Source of the DNA: FEN-1350 sp964386005
GTDB lineage: Bacteria > Planctomycetota > Phycisphaerae > Sedimentisphaerales > Anaerohalosphaeraceae
DNA length: 64,000 nucleotides
Reading direction: 5' to 3'
Assembly: GCA_964386005.1 (NCBI GenBank)
Contig: CAYLSB010000017.1
Span: 1-64,000, forward strand
Below are positions 17,227-26,055 of the stretch, piece by piece. Position 1 is the stretch's first letter, and each line of letters begins with the position of its first letter. The notes beneath the pieces were generated by a model, which was given only the letters and a program-made list of their open reading frames with translations, ran no database searches and was not told the DNA's origin. The translations under genes were made by a program, and so were the position numbers.

Positions 17227-18354
17227 ATGAAACCGAGAATCGGCACCTTGACTATTGAGCGATTTCGGGCGCTCCGGCAACTCAAGATTGAAGGTCTCGG
17301 ACGTGTCAATCTGATCACGGGACGGAACAACACCGGGAAATCGTCGGTACTTGAGGCCCTCCGTATTCTGGCCACCGACGCATCGCCATCCATTATCTCC
17401 AACATCTTACGTTTCCGAGAGGAGGATATTGGTGAGGTGGAGGAATCGGCGCGGTCATTAGACGCTGAGGGTTTGTTTCAGTTATCGACTCTGTTCCACG
17501 GATTTCCCCAATTCTCTGCGAAGATAGAGTCCATAGTGATCGCTTCGAATGGTGGGCAACGTCCCATGAAACTATCTATGGAAGCATGCTGGATCTCTGA
17601 GGAACGAGATCCAGACGGTTCCAGGAGACTAGTCCCTCGCCAGCAGGAACTTTTCGGCGAAGGTGAAGCGTTGCCCGCGCTGGTGATCGAAGCTGGCGGT
17701 GTACGGCGCCTTGTGCCGTTGGACTCTTTATGTCGTTATCCATATCGCGGACACTTGGTCCGCTCGGAGTTCATAGATGAACCCCGTCTGCCATGTGTGT
17801 TTGTGAGCCCCTACGGAGGCGAACGGACTGCCACGCTAGGGACTTTGTGGGACAAGATCGCGCTCTCGGATCGTGAAAAAGATGTCGTTGAGGCGCTACG
17901 TATCATTGATCCCGAGATATCGGCCGTCTCCATGGTCGGTGGAGAAGGAGCAAGGGACAAACGCAGAGCGATAGTCCGGGCAGCAGATATCCCACGTCCT
18001 GTTCCTCTTCGCTCATTCGGTGACGGCTTGAACCGCCTTTTCGGAATCGTCCTCTCGTTGGTCAACGCGAAAGATGGTTTGTTGCTAATCGACGAGTTCG
18101 AGAACGGGATGCATTATACGGTCCAGTTGGATGCGTGGCGGGCTGTCTTCAAACTATCTCGGCGTTTAGGCATTCAAGTGTTTGCCACCTCCCACAGTTG
18201 GGACTCGATTGAAGCGTTCCAGAAAGCTGCATCCGAGACACCGGAAGAAGGCGTATTGGTTCGCCTGTCTCGCAAAGGCGAAGACATCCTGGCGACCATC
18301 TTCGCGGAGGACGAACTGGCAGTCGCCACCCGTGACCGAATCGAGGTGAGGTAA
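17227..18354 (+). CDS. OLD-like AAA/ABC-class ATPase, defence candidate
   Basis: This 375-residue ATPase belongs to the AAA_15/AAA_21 (OLD-like) group. The N-terminus reads IERFRALRQLKIEGLGRVNLI followed by Walker A GRNNTGKSS (residues 32-40). An ABC-type signature (RSFGDGLNRLFGIVLSL) lies at about 260-276, Walker B LLLIDEFENGMHY at about 280-292, and a switch motif ATSHSWDS at about 320. In OLD, Gabija and PARIS systems such ATPases work with a TOPRIM partner. Here the next gene, one base downstream, encodes a TOPRIM-like protein, which strongly suggests a split OLD-type complex. AGAAGGAGC lies just before the ATG. The pair stands alone between a repeat-bearing AT-rich stretch and the rhamnose operon, on the opposite strand from that operon. 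Confidence 0.85.
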   Translation: MKPRIGTLTIERFRALRQLKIEGLGRVNLITGRNNTGKSSVLEALRILATDASPSIISNILRFREEDIGEVEESARSLDAEGLFQLSTLFHGFPQFSAKIESIVIASNGGQRPMKLSMEACWISEERDPDGSRRLVPRQQELFGEGEALPALVIEAGGVRRLVPLDSLCRYPYRGHLVRSEFIDEPRLPCVFVSPYGGERTATLGTLWDKIALSDREKDVVEALRIIDPEISAVSMVGGEGARDKRRAIVRAADIPRPVPLRSFGDGLNRLFGIVLSLVNAKDGLLLIDEFENGMHYTVQLDAWRAVFKLSRRLGIQVFATSHSWDSIEAFQKAASETPEEGVLVRLSRKGEDILATIFAEDELAVATRDRIEVR

Positions 18355-18355
18355 C

Positions 18356-19009
18356 ATGGCCGCCAAGAAGATCCTTCTGGTCGAGGGCACCGATGACGAA
18401 CATGTCCTCAAGCACATCTGCGGCAATCGAGGAATCCCGCACCTCGACGATGTCAAGACGCACGGAAGCGTCGAAAGACTGCTGGACAGCGTACCTGTAC
18501 GACTAAAAGCAAGCGAGGATGGCGATATTGTTGGCGTTGTTATTGATGCTGATACCGATGTGGCCGCTCGTTGGCAATCGTTGCGTAATCGGCTCATCCG
18601 TGTGGGATATACTGGTGTACCGGACAGCCCCGCGACTAATGGCACTATTCTTGACCCACCGGGCGACATCTTGCTGCCCCGTGTCGGTATCTGGATCATG
18701 CCGGATAATCAGACCAAAGGTATTCTGGAGGACTTCTTGCGTTTCTTGGTACCAGCCAGATCACCCTTGTTCGATCACGTTACCACGAGTGTGGCGACCA
18801 TTCCCGCGGGCGAACGGCGTTTCAGTCAACTGGCCGAACCGAAGGCGTTAATTCATTCGTGGCTGGCATGGCAGGAAGAACCGGGCAAACCACTGGGAAC
18901 GGCCATCACAGCCCGCTACCTGGATCCTAGCGTACCCCAGGTTGACGAGTTGGTTTCCTGGCTTATGCGGCTGTTTTTCCCACAAGGGAAAATAGAAACG
19001 GGAAAATAG
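18356..19009 (+). CDS. TOPRIM-like DUF3226 protein, partner of the OLD-like ATPase
   Basis: This 217-residue protein begins KILLVEGTDDEHVLKH, with the TOPRIM catalytic Glu in EGTDDE (residues 10-15). DADTD follows at 64-68 as the DxD metal motif. Next comes the family pattern GIWIMPDNQTKGILEDFL (about 117-134), which I associate with DUF3226. TOPRIM domains in OLD-family nucleases cut or nick nucleic acid with two metal ions. Its start is one base after the ATPase stop, so the pair is translationally coupled. The last residues (PQGKIETGK) are encoded by a small repeat of gggaaaatagaaa that continues past the stop. The likely role is the effector of a defence system; a housekeeping DNA-repair role cannot be excluded. 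Confidence 0.8.
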   Translation: MAAKKILLVEGTDDEHVLKHICGNRGIPHLDDVKTHGSVERLLDSVPVRLKASEDGDIVGVVIDADTDVAARWQSLRNRLIRVGYTGVPDSPATNGTILDPPGDILLPRVGIWIMPDNQTKGILEDFLRFLVPARSPLFDHVTTSVATIPAGERRFSQLAEPKALIHSWLAWQEEPGKPLGTAITARYLDPSVPQVDELVSWLMRLFFPQGKIETGK

Positions 19010-19115
19010 AAATCGCCATTTCCAACTGTCCCTAATTTTCCATGATTCTGTAGATATAAAAATACATCGACTTCTCCGGTATCATATCAAGGCGAGGTCG
19101 TTTGATTTTCAACGG

Positions 19116-21077
19116 TCAACGAACCATAACCTGACCTCCGTCGGCGACGATCGTCTGGCCGGTGATTCGCTGAGCGCGATCGGAACACAGGAAGACCACG
19201 GAGTCGGCGATATCCTGTCCTTTGATTTCTTTTCGCAGGGCGGTCTTGTTGACGTAGTAGGGGATGACCTCTTCGGGCTTGATGCCGTATTTTTTCGCAC
19301 AGACGCGGATATACTGCGGGTTCCAGATTTTGGAGCCCTCAAAGACATTGCCTGGGCAGACGGAATTGACACGAATACCGTACTCGCCCAGTTCGAGGGC
19401 CCATCCGCGGGCGATGTGGATCTCGCCGGCCTTGGTGGCGTTGTAGGGGGTGTTATTCTTGCTGGGTTCCAGGCCGCTTTTGCTGCTGAGGTTGACGATG
19501 CTGCCGCCGATGCCCTGTTCGATCATGATTTTGGCGGCGTGTTTGGCCATCAGGAAATATCCCGTCAGATTGACTTCCAGCGCCGCGCGCCATTTTTCCA
19601 CGGGCAGATCGACGAGGGCAAAGGCCGGTGCGATACCGGCGGCGTTGACGAGGATATCCAGGCCGCCGAATTGGTCGAGGATACCCGCGTAGGTCTGCTG
19701 GACGCTGATTTCGTCAGTGACATTACAATGGCAGGCGACAACGACGGCGCCGGGACGTTCGGCCTGGATCATCTCGGCGGTATCGGCAGCGGCGGCGATA
19801 TCGATATCCACGAGAGCCACATGAGCACCCGCCCGGGCAAGGCCGATGGCCAGACTACGGCCGAGTCCGCTGCCGGCGCCGGTGACGACGGCGATGCGAT
19901 CGGTCAGATCACCGCCGGATTTACCCTCGGCCAGAGTGCGACGATAGGTTTCCATCTCCCAGTTGTTGATGAAGTTCTGTTCGCGGCGCGTGAGGGCGAA
20001 GATGCCGCCCATCCGCGCGGCGTGGGTGCGGATGAAGAATGAGCCGGTTGCGACATCGCGGATTGTCGCGGCGATCTTCGGGCGAGCGACGACGAATAAC
20101 CCCAAACCTTTGACAAAGAATGCCAGTGCGGGTTTATCGCCGCGGGCCATTTGCTTTCGAAAACGATCGGCGATTTTCATCGAGTCGCACGTCTCTACCC
20201 ACTGGGCCGGGCCGTTGGCATAGACCAGTTCATCGGGCGTCAAGACTCCTGCGGAGAGCATTGCGCCGGCATTGCGCTGCGCGGAAAAAGCGGCGATCTC
20301 AGGGCTGTTGAAATACTGAACGGGGCTGTACTTGCCCGTTGCTTCGAAAAACGCGCGGCGTATGCACAGCCGTGCTGAATTAATCTGTTGCTGATCGGAG
20401 GATTTGATTTTTGGAAGCTTGCTTTTGCCGAGGTCCTTTGTGCAGCGGTCGATGACAGTGTGGACAAGCCGCAGGGCGCCATCGGGCGTTGGAGCGGTGA
20501 CAAACAGTCCGTGCTTTTCGAGGAATAAAATTTCGGGCTTGCGGCGGTATTGCTGTTCATATTCGGCGACCAGCCGTGCGATACTGCGTGCCAGCATAAA
20601 CCCCGGATCGATGTAGGGAACCCACAGAGGCGGCCGTTTGGGATTGGCGAAGAGACGATCCAGTTTCGCACGGCCGTCTTTGGCATTGACGAAAGCGCCG
20701 ACGACATTGGGATGCAAGTGAATCACGCAGCGATCCAGCGACGCGTGCAGGTGCGCTTCAACCGATGGCCGGGAGCCGTCCTTGACGTCATCGTCGCAGG
20801 CCAGGAGCAGACGATTGGTAATTTCCGGTTCGCGTTTGGTCGCATCGAGCCGGGCCAGATCCTTCTGGCCGATGATCGATCGAACGCTATCGAGCCGCAT
20901 CCTTCGCCAGCCGCGGTTGGCGTCCATATCCTTAAGGGCCGTGCCGCTGGCCTTGATGAACATATATTTTCCATCTTCGGTCTTGACGGAGGTGTTGCCG
21001 CCGCCGCCCTGAACGAGCGTGGTATCCTTGCCTGCCGCATTCGAAATGCGAATCAGTTCCGCTAACGCCTTATCCAT
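19116..21077 (-). CDS. rhaEW: Bifunctional L-rhamnulose-1-phosphate aldolase / lactaldehyde dehydrogenase
   Basis: This 653-residue fusion has an N-terminal class II aldolase/adducin domain (about 1-390) and a C-terminal short-chain dehydrogenase (about 395-653). The aldolase half shows GGGNTSVK, the metal-binding HLHPNVVGAF and FLEKHGLFV. The dehydrogenase half shows the NAD motif TGAGSGLG and catalytic YNATK. It should split rhamnulose-1-phosphate into dihydroxyacetone phosphate and L-lactaldehyde and oxidise the latter to lactate. The ATG at 21077 follows GAGAGGA; an earlier GTG at 21089 overlaps that site. It is the last gene of the rhamnose operon, separated from the previous gene by 226 bases holding two hairpins. 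Confidence 0.92.
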   Translation of the reverse strand: MDKALAELIRISNAAGKDTTLVQGGGGNTSVKTEDGKYMFIKASGTALKDMDANRGWRRMRLDSVRSIIGQKDLARLDATKREPEITNRLLLACDDDVKDGSRPSVEAHLHASLDRCVIHLHPNVVGAFVNAKDGRAKLDRLFANPKRPPLWVPYIDPGFMLARSIARLVAEYEQQYRRKPEILFLEKHGLFVTAPTPDGALRLVHTVIDRCTKDLGKSKLPKIKSSDQQQINSARLCIRRAFFEATGKYSPVQYFNSPEIAAFSAQRNAGAMLSAGVLTPDELVYANGPAQWVETCDSMKIADRFRKQMARGDKPALAFFVKGLGLFVVARPKIAATIRDVATGSFFIRTHAARMGGIFALTRREQNFINNWEMETYRRTLAEGKSGGDLTDRIAVVTGAGSGLGRSLAIGLARAGAHVALVDIDIAAAADTAEMIQAERPGAVVVACHCNVTDEISVQQTYAGILDQFGGLDILVNAAGIAPAFALVDLPVEKWRAALEVNLTGYFLMAKHAAKIMIEQGIGGSIVNLSSKSGLEPSKNNTPYNATKAGEIHIARGWALELGEYGIRVNSVCPGNVFEGSKIWNPQYIRVCAKKYGIKPEEVIPYYVNKTALRKEIKGQDIADSVVFLCSDRAQRITGQTIVADGGQVMVR

Positions 21078-21156
21078 TGTTCCTCTCACACTATTGGTTT
21101 AACGGTATCTCGGCTGTTGTCCTATACAGAAGCCGTCTTTATGACATAGGTTCCGG

Positions 21157-21205
21157 ATTCCGGTCTTCGCCGGAATGACAAAGGGGGGCGGATGCCATCC
21201 GCCCC
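21157..21205. repeat. Two hairpins inside the rhamnose operon
   Basis: ATTCCGG-tcttcg-CCGGAAT (21157-21176) and the nine-bp-stem GGGGCGGAT-gcc-ATCCGCCCC (21185-21205) lie between the small membrane protein gene and rhaEW. They may stabilise or attenuate the operon transcript, or may be scattered intergenic repeats; the first resembles palindromes repeated in many bacterial genomes. Confidence 0.6.
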
Positions 21206-21303
21206 TACAGCATTCCGTAGGGATTTTCGGATTCCGCTTAGCGATGGAATGATGTGAATATTCATGGTTTATCGCTTGGATTCGTAATCGAATTGAATTC
21301 CGT

Positions 21304-21492
21304 TTATGATCCTGTCTGAGATGCGTCGCTTTTCCACATCCACATCGAGGCCGTGATGAACCAGGCCACTGTGGCAACACTCATAACAGTTTTCACCGTG
21401 TCAAGTTTCATATTTCCCATCAGATACAGGATCACCGGAATACATAGGACAATCAGAGACGCCAATGAGATGATTTTTGCCATCGTTTTCAT
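21304..21492 (-). CDS. Small two-segment membrane protein
   Basis: This 62-residue protein (MKTMAKIISLASLIVLCIPV...) has two hydrophobic segments, about residues 5-24 and 33-52, a short loop between them, and a hydrophilic tail (KSDASQTGS). AAGGAA lies eight bases before the ATG. The start overlaps the end of the transporter gene upstream (its stop is at 21503, so the ribosome-binding site lies in that gene's tail). Such small proteins beside permeases can be accessory subunits, but I do not recognise this one. Confidence 0.7.
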   Translation of the reverse strand: MKTMAKIISLASLIVLCIPVILYLMGNMKLDTVKTVMSVATVAWFITASMWMWKSDASQTGS

Positions 21493-21502
21493 TGTGTATT
21501 CC

Positions 21503-23047
21503 TTATCCAAGATTGGGTCGTACTTTTTTCTGGTAGAACGAGCTGACGACGATATACAGAATCGCCGCAATAAACCAGCCGGGCAGGGAAGCGAAGAATA
21601 TTTGAACACCGGCGTATTTCACCAGTAACCAGCATATTGCCAGAGTCGCAATCCATGCGATACCGGCGGCTATGTTGAAACGGGTTCCACTGGCCTCGGC
21701 GTAGTAGCTCTTGAGGCCGAATTTTCTGATCAGCCAGAAATCAATGAAGATCACGGCTCCCATCGGCATGAGGATCAGACCATACAGCGCCACGAAATCC
21801 AACAGCTTCATCGCGATGGCGGGAAAGGCGCCGGCGACCGCGGCGATCAGACCTGTGACCAGCGTAACAGTATATCGTGATACTTTGGGCATAATAGCCT
21901 GAAAGGCCAGACCCGCTCGATAGATTGTCGGATTGGCCGTTGTCCATCCGGCGATGATTACGCAGAGGAGTCCCGTCCATCCGGCTACGGCATATGACAT
22001 CGGACCGGGGAGAACTGCCGGAGGTTGAGTCCATATCCCCTGTTCAATTAGCTGTCGAATTGTCTCGGCATTCAGGATCAGTTCATGTGACTGGTATTTT
22101 GCCAACAACCCCGCCTGGGCAAGGGCCGCCAATTCATCCTGTGTCAGATTTACCTGATACAATTGCAGCGAATACATCAAAGCCGCCGCCAGCCAGGCAA
22201 GGAAGTGGCCCAGAAACATTCCGGTTCCGGATGCGACTCCATACCATGATTTTCTGGCGAATCGAAGGACGGACAAGTCACTCATTCCAATGTGCATCGC
22301 CATATTACAGAACCAGGCGAAGAACATGACATGCCAAAAAGTGAATTTTACGCGACCGGGAAATGCCTCTCCGCCTTTCCAGATGACGGTTTTGGCCAAG
22401 GTCCAAACATCCGTAACCGATTCGATCTTTGTATTGGAAGCCGTCACAAATTGTTTTAGCGAAATCAAACCGAAAATAATAAAGACTAAGACCATCCAAG
22501 GGCTTGCGATACTACCGATTTTGGCCACGGTTTTGTATCCATAAGCGGCGACGATGGCGATCATTCCCCCCACGATCAAAACGGCGATAACCCAGCCAAT
22601 ACTTTTCGGATAGAGTTCGTTGAGCCCGGGCATTTGAAAATTGAACCACACGCCCAGCGCTGTTGCCGAGACGGTGACCATGGCCCCGGCCAGAAAGCAG
22701 AACATTACGCCGTTGGCGAGATTGTAGAGGGTTACCAGATTACGGCCGCAGATTTTTTCGAGCTGGCAGTACAGGGTCAGGCGCGCCCGCGTGGCGATCG
22801 GCGCACACATAAACATCCAGCTCAAGACCGCCAGAGCATTACCGGCAAGCAGGCCGACGACAACATCGAAAGCACTGACTCCGGCGGCCACAAAGAGCGG
22901 GCCGATCATCAGTTCGGTTCCGGCCGTGTGTTCGCCGGCATACATGCCGACGAAATCCTTGAATCCCAGCAGCGATCTGGCCGGGACCGGTTCCCGCTCG
23001 AATTCGCTGCCGATCGCCTCCTGTTGCGATTTCTGTTCGTCGCTCAT
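21503..23047 (-). CDS. NCS1-type (cytosine/purine permease-like) transporter in rhamnose operon
   Basis: This 514-residue inner-membrane protein has about twelve hydrophobic segments. Its overall pattern is that of the NCS1/CodB family (GPLFVAAGVSAFDVVVGLLAGNALAVLSW near the N-terminus; PTIYRAGLAFQAIMP further on). A hydrophilic 30-residue N-terminus precedes the first segment. AGGAAAGGA lies before the ATG. It sits between rhaA and a small membrane protein, so the natural inference is that it imports rhamnose or a related sugar, although NCS1 proteins normally carry nucleobases, hydantoins or vitamins. It could alternatively be an unrelated passenger. Confidence 0.82.
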   Translation of the reverse strand: MSDEQKSQQEAIGSEFEREPVPARSLLGFKDFVGMYAGEHTAGTELMIGPLFVAAGVSAFDVVVGLLAGNALAVLSWMFMCAPIATRARLTLYCQLEKICGRNLVTLYNLANGVMFCFLAGAMVTVSATALGVWFNFQMPGLNELYPKSIGWVIAVLIVGGMIAIVAAYGYKTVAKIGSIASPWMVLVFIIFGLISLKQFVTASNTKIESVTDVWTLAKTVIWKGGEAFPGRVKFTFWHVMFFAWFCNMAMHIGMSDLSVLRFARKSWYGVASGTGMFLGHFLAWLAAALMYSLQLYQVNLTQDELAALAQAGLLAKYQSHELILNAETIRQLIEQGIWTQPPAVLPGPMSYAVAGWTGLLCVIIAGWTTANPTIYRAGLAFQAIMPKVSRYTVTLVTGLIAAVAGAFPAIAMKLLDFVALYGLILMPMGAVIFIDFWLIRKFGLKSYYAEASGTRFNIAAGIAWIATLAICWLLVKYAGVQIFFASLPGWFIAAILYIVVSSFYQKKVRPNLG

Positions 23048-23082
23048 CAGGTCAATCCTTTCCTGTTAAGCCATTGGAATCG

Positions 23083-24345
23083 TTATCGTTTACACAAGAC
23101 ATTCTTTTCATATTTGGTGACTTCATCCAGCCAGGCCATCCCAAACGGAACGTCATTGGTCGTGCAGTAATAATCCCACACCGCGCCGAAGGGCATGGTT
23201 TTGAGCTCTTCCAGAATCGCCAGCCGTCGGGTCAGATTCCCTTCGGCCTCGGCCTGCTTCATTTCCCTGATGGGTTCCAGCAGGGCCAGCAGCAGGGCCT
23301 TGATCATACAGCGGGTACCGATTACCCATGCGGCGATGCGGTTGATGCTGGCGTCGAAGAAGTCCAGGCCGATATGCACGCGACTCATATAGCCGCCGCG
23401 AACGATTTCCTGCGCGATGGACTTGAGTTCATCGGAGAGGATCACGACATGGTCGCTATCCCAGCGGACGGGGCGGGAGACATGCAGGAGGATCTCCGGG
23501 ACGAAGTTCAGTACGGAGGATATCTTGTCGCTCATCTCCTCGGTGGGGTGATAGTGTCCGGCGTCAAGACACAGCAGAATGCCTTTCGATACGGCGTAGC
23601 CGAGGTAGAATTCGTGCGAGCCGACGGTAAAACTTTCCTGGCCGATGCCGAAGAGCTTGCCTTCGACGGCGTCCAGATTGTATTTTTTGTCGATCTTCGA
23701 TGAAAGGATTTCATCCAGCGACCGCTTGAGATTTTCGCGCGGTGTCCTGCGATCGACGGGGATATCCTTGTATCCGTCCGGAATCCAGACGTTGGTCACG
23801 GTCGGCGTACCGAGGGCCTTGCCCATCGCGGCGCCGATTTTGCGGCAGGCGATGCCGTGTTCGACCCAGAACTTCCGGATGCCTTCATCCCGGCTGGACA
23901 AGGTGAAACCGGAAGAGGCCTTCGGGTGCGAGAATAACGTGGGATTAAAATCCAAACCCAGCCCGCGTTCTTTTGCCCAGTCGATCCATCGAGCGAAATG
24001 TTCGGGGGCGATTTCGTTTCGATCGACTTTTTTTCCGTTGAACTCGGCGTAGATCGCGTGAAGATTGAAGCGGTGTTTTCCGGGAATCAGCTTGAGGGCC
24101 GTGTCGGCATCGGCACGCAATTCATCGGCGGTTCGCGCCTTGCCGGGATAATTGCCTGTGACGGCAAGTCCGCCATCGAGCTGGCCGGCATGTTCGAAGC
24201 CGCCGACGTCGTCGCCTTGCCAGCAGTGCAGAGAAATCGGAATGCTTTTCAATGCCGCAAGGGCTTTGTCCGTATCGACGCCGATCCCGGCGTAGTATTC
24301 TTTCGCAAGATTGTACGCTGTATCGATATTGGTATTCTTTGCCAT
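23083..24345 (-). CDS. rhaA: L-rhamnose isomerase
   Basis: This 420-residue protein converts L-rhamnose to L-rhamnulose, and its length matches E. coli RhaA. Family motifs include ISLHCWQGDDVGGFE near the N-terminus, HGIACRKIGAAMGKALGTP at about 165 and LDAGHYHPTE at about 260, containing metal-binding residues. I start it at ATG 24345 (MAKNTNIDTAYN), with AAAGGAT five bases upstream; the upstream ATG at 24366 overlaps no such site. It follows the double-Rossmann dehydrogenase by 24 bases and precedes the NCS1 transporter by 35, so it is a central gene of the rhamnose operon. Confidence 0.95.
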   Translation of the reverse strand: MAKNTNIDTAYNLAKEYYAGIGVDTDKALAALKSIPISLHCWQGDDVGGFEHAGQLDGGLAVTGNYPGKARTADELRADADTALKLIPGKHRFNLHAIYAEFNGKKVDRNEIAPEHFARWIDWAKERGLGLDFNPTLFSHPKASSGFTLSSRDEGIRKFWVEHGIACRKIGAAMGKALGTPTVTNVWIPDGYKDIPVDRRTPRENLKRSLDEILSSKIDKKYNLDAVEGKLFGIGQESFTVGSHEFYLGYAVSKGILLCLDAGHYHPTEEMSDKISSVLNFVPEILLHVSRPVRWDSDHVVILSDELKSIAQEIVRGGYMSRVHIGLDFFDASINRIAAWVIGTRCMIKALLLALLEPIREMKQAEAEGNLTRRLAILEELKTMPFGAVWDYYCTTNDVPFGMAWLDEVTKYEKNVLCKR

Positions 24346-24369
24346 CGTTATCCTTTGCATATTCAAATG

Positions 24370-26055
24370 TCAATCACGTTGAATCTTTTTGAAATTGGCC
24401 AGGAGAGCTTGTTCGGCCTTTTTGTTCCAGAGTCCATTATCGAGGCAGGCGGCCACGTCGGGCAAAACCTCGGATAATTTTTCCAACGGCGTCAGCGGGA
24501 GGGTTTCGCAGGGCGGATAGACGAGGATCTTGCCGGGGATCAGCGCTTTTTCCACCGCGCGGATGCCATCGACGGCCCCGGCCATTCCGGTAATTGCCGC
24601 TACGGATAGATCGGTATCCAATTGTCCGGATTCAACCTTTTTCAAAACGACCTTCATGTCCTCGAGAACAGAGCCGCTGGTCCCGACAAAATACAGTTGC
24701 TTGGCGATGTAGGTATCCAGATCGATCGCTCCCGATACCGATGCGGGGATACCCGCGAAGATATTGATGATGGCGTGTTGGGCCGAATCGGCGATGGCCA
24801 GATCGACCAGCTTCGGTACCGGCGCCATCAAGGCGGTGTAGTTGAAGGCGACATTCGGTTTTCCCCGGCTGGGATTATAATGGTGATAGCCGACCTTTCG
24901 CTGGCGCGCCATCGGCTCGGCGATGCGATTCAGCAATCCGATCCGGTGGTCGTCCAGGTCAGCGGCAAAGACTTCTACATCCGGTACGCCCTGACAGATG
25001 TCGCGGATGACGTGCATTGCACCCATGGGGCCCGCGGCGCCGATGACGTGGATCTTGTCGGCCCGGCGGATCTCGGCGGTGGGAGGGATGTGCGCGACGG
25101 CATCCGAGGGATCGTCGCCGACGGTGCCGACCATACGGATATTGCCGTAGTGGAACCGGCCGACCGTCGCGGTGACGGGTTTTCCGAAGGTCTTGCCATT
25201 CTGCACAAAGACGATCAGGCCGTTGGCGGCGAGTTTGTGGAACAGGGTCTCGGCCGTGGCCCTATCGGCGCCATAGTAGATGATGTCGTCAAAACTTGCA
25301 TCGGGTAAATCGGCTACGGCTCCTGCGCGAGTCATGCGAATATGATCGATGGGCTGCAAATCGGTTTTGGATATCCATGTGATCTGTTGGGGCTTGCCGA
25401 ACCGGCCGAGAAACGCCGTGAAGATTTTCTCGTCGATTGGATTGTCGGCGACAACAAGCAGTTTGCCGCCGGTCTTGAGCGAATGCCTTTCATGGACTGC
25501 GTATGCCTCTTCGACGCAGGCCCACGGCTCGACGAGGGCCACCGCCGATGCGCTGAGGTGTTCGGAAGCCGGAAGCAGAAAGATCTCCTTTTCGGGCGAG
25601 GTGATAATCCGCTGATCCATCAGGACATACTGTTGCAGGCCGCCCTCGAAGTTGTAGCCGAAGGATGCGTTGGAGTTGGTGGTCGGCAGCCAGCGGTAGT
25701 CGGTCTCGACCAGATACCGGGCGCCGAGTCGGACACCGCGAACTTTCTCTCCGATGGCGACGATCCGCACAGTGGTCTCATGGCCGGGTACCGTCGGCAT
25801 GTCATCGGGAACGTAACTGGGGATTTCTTTCAAAATCGCCGGATCGATTCCGCTGCCGATGCGTTCCTTGCGGGCGTGCTTGGAGAATTGTTTGAGAAGC
25901 TTGAGATCCGAAAAGCACAAACCCACCGCCTCCACCTGTCCAAGGATCTGATACGGCCCCGGTCGATGGACGGGCTTGGTTGTGTTGAGCCGTAGTTCAT
26001 CCGGGCCGGTCAGTTGGACCGCCCATTGCGTGGTTGGGATCGAATACAATGTCAT
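24370..26055 (-). CDS. Zinc-type (MDR) dehydrogenase with two Rossmann-like regions
   Basis: This 561-residue protein starts like a medium-chain alcohol dehydrogenase: a GroES-like region with GLCFSDLK (catalytic Cys) and PGHETTVRIVAIGEKV (Glu-His motif). Two nucleotide-binding stretches follow, one around KLLVVADNPIDEKIF (about 205) and one around KIHVIGAAGPMGAMHVI (about 330). Usual family length is about 350. The structural-zinc cysteines are missing. It is embedded in the rhamnose operon, overlapping the PHP gene by four bases. It may oxidise a rhamnose intermediate or a 6-deoxysugar; its substrate is unknown. Confidence 0.78.
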   Translation of the reverse strand: MTLYSIPTTQWAVQLTGPDELRLNTTKPVHRPGPYQILGQVEAVGLCFSDLKLLKQFSKHARKERIGSGIDPAILKEIPSYVPDDMPTVPGHETTVRIVAIGEKVRGVRLGARYLVETDYRWLPTTNSNASFGYNFEGGLQQYVLMDQRIITSPEKEIFLLPASEHLSASAVALVEPWACVEEAYAVHERHSLKTGGKLLVVADNPIDEKIFTAFLGRFGKPQQITWISKTDLQPIDHIRMTRAGAVADLPDASFDDIIYYGADRATAETLFHKLAANGLIVFVQNGKTFGKPVTATVGRFHYGNIRMVGTVGDDPSDAVAHIPPTAEIRRADKIHVIGAAGPMGAMHVIRDICQGVPDVEVFAADLDDHRIGLLNRIAEPMARQRKVGYHHYNPSRGKPNVAFNYTALMAPVPKLVDLAIADSAQHAIINIFAGIPASVSGAIDLDTYIAKQLYFVGTSGSVLEDMKVVLKKVESGQLDTDLSVAAITGMAGAVDGIRAVEKALIPGKILVYPPCETLPLTPLEKLSEVLPDVAACLDNGLWNKKAEQALLANFKKIQRD

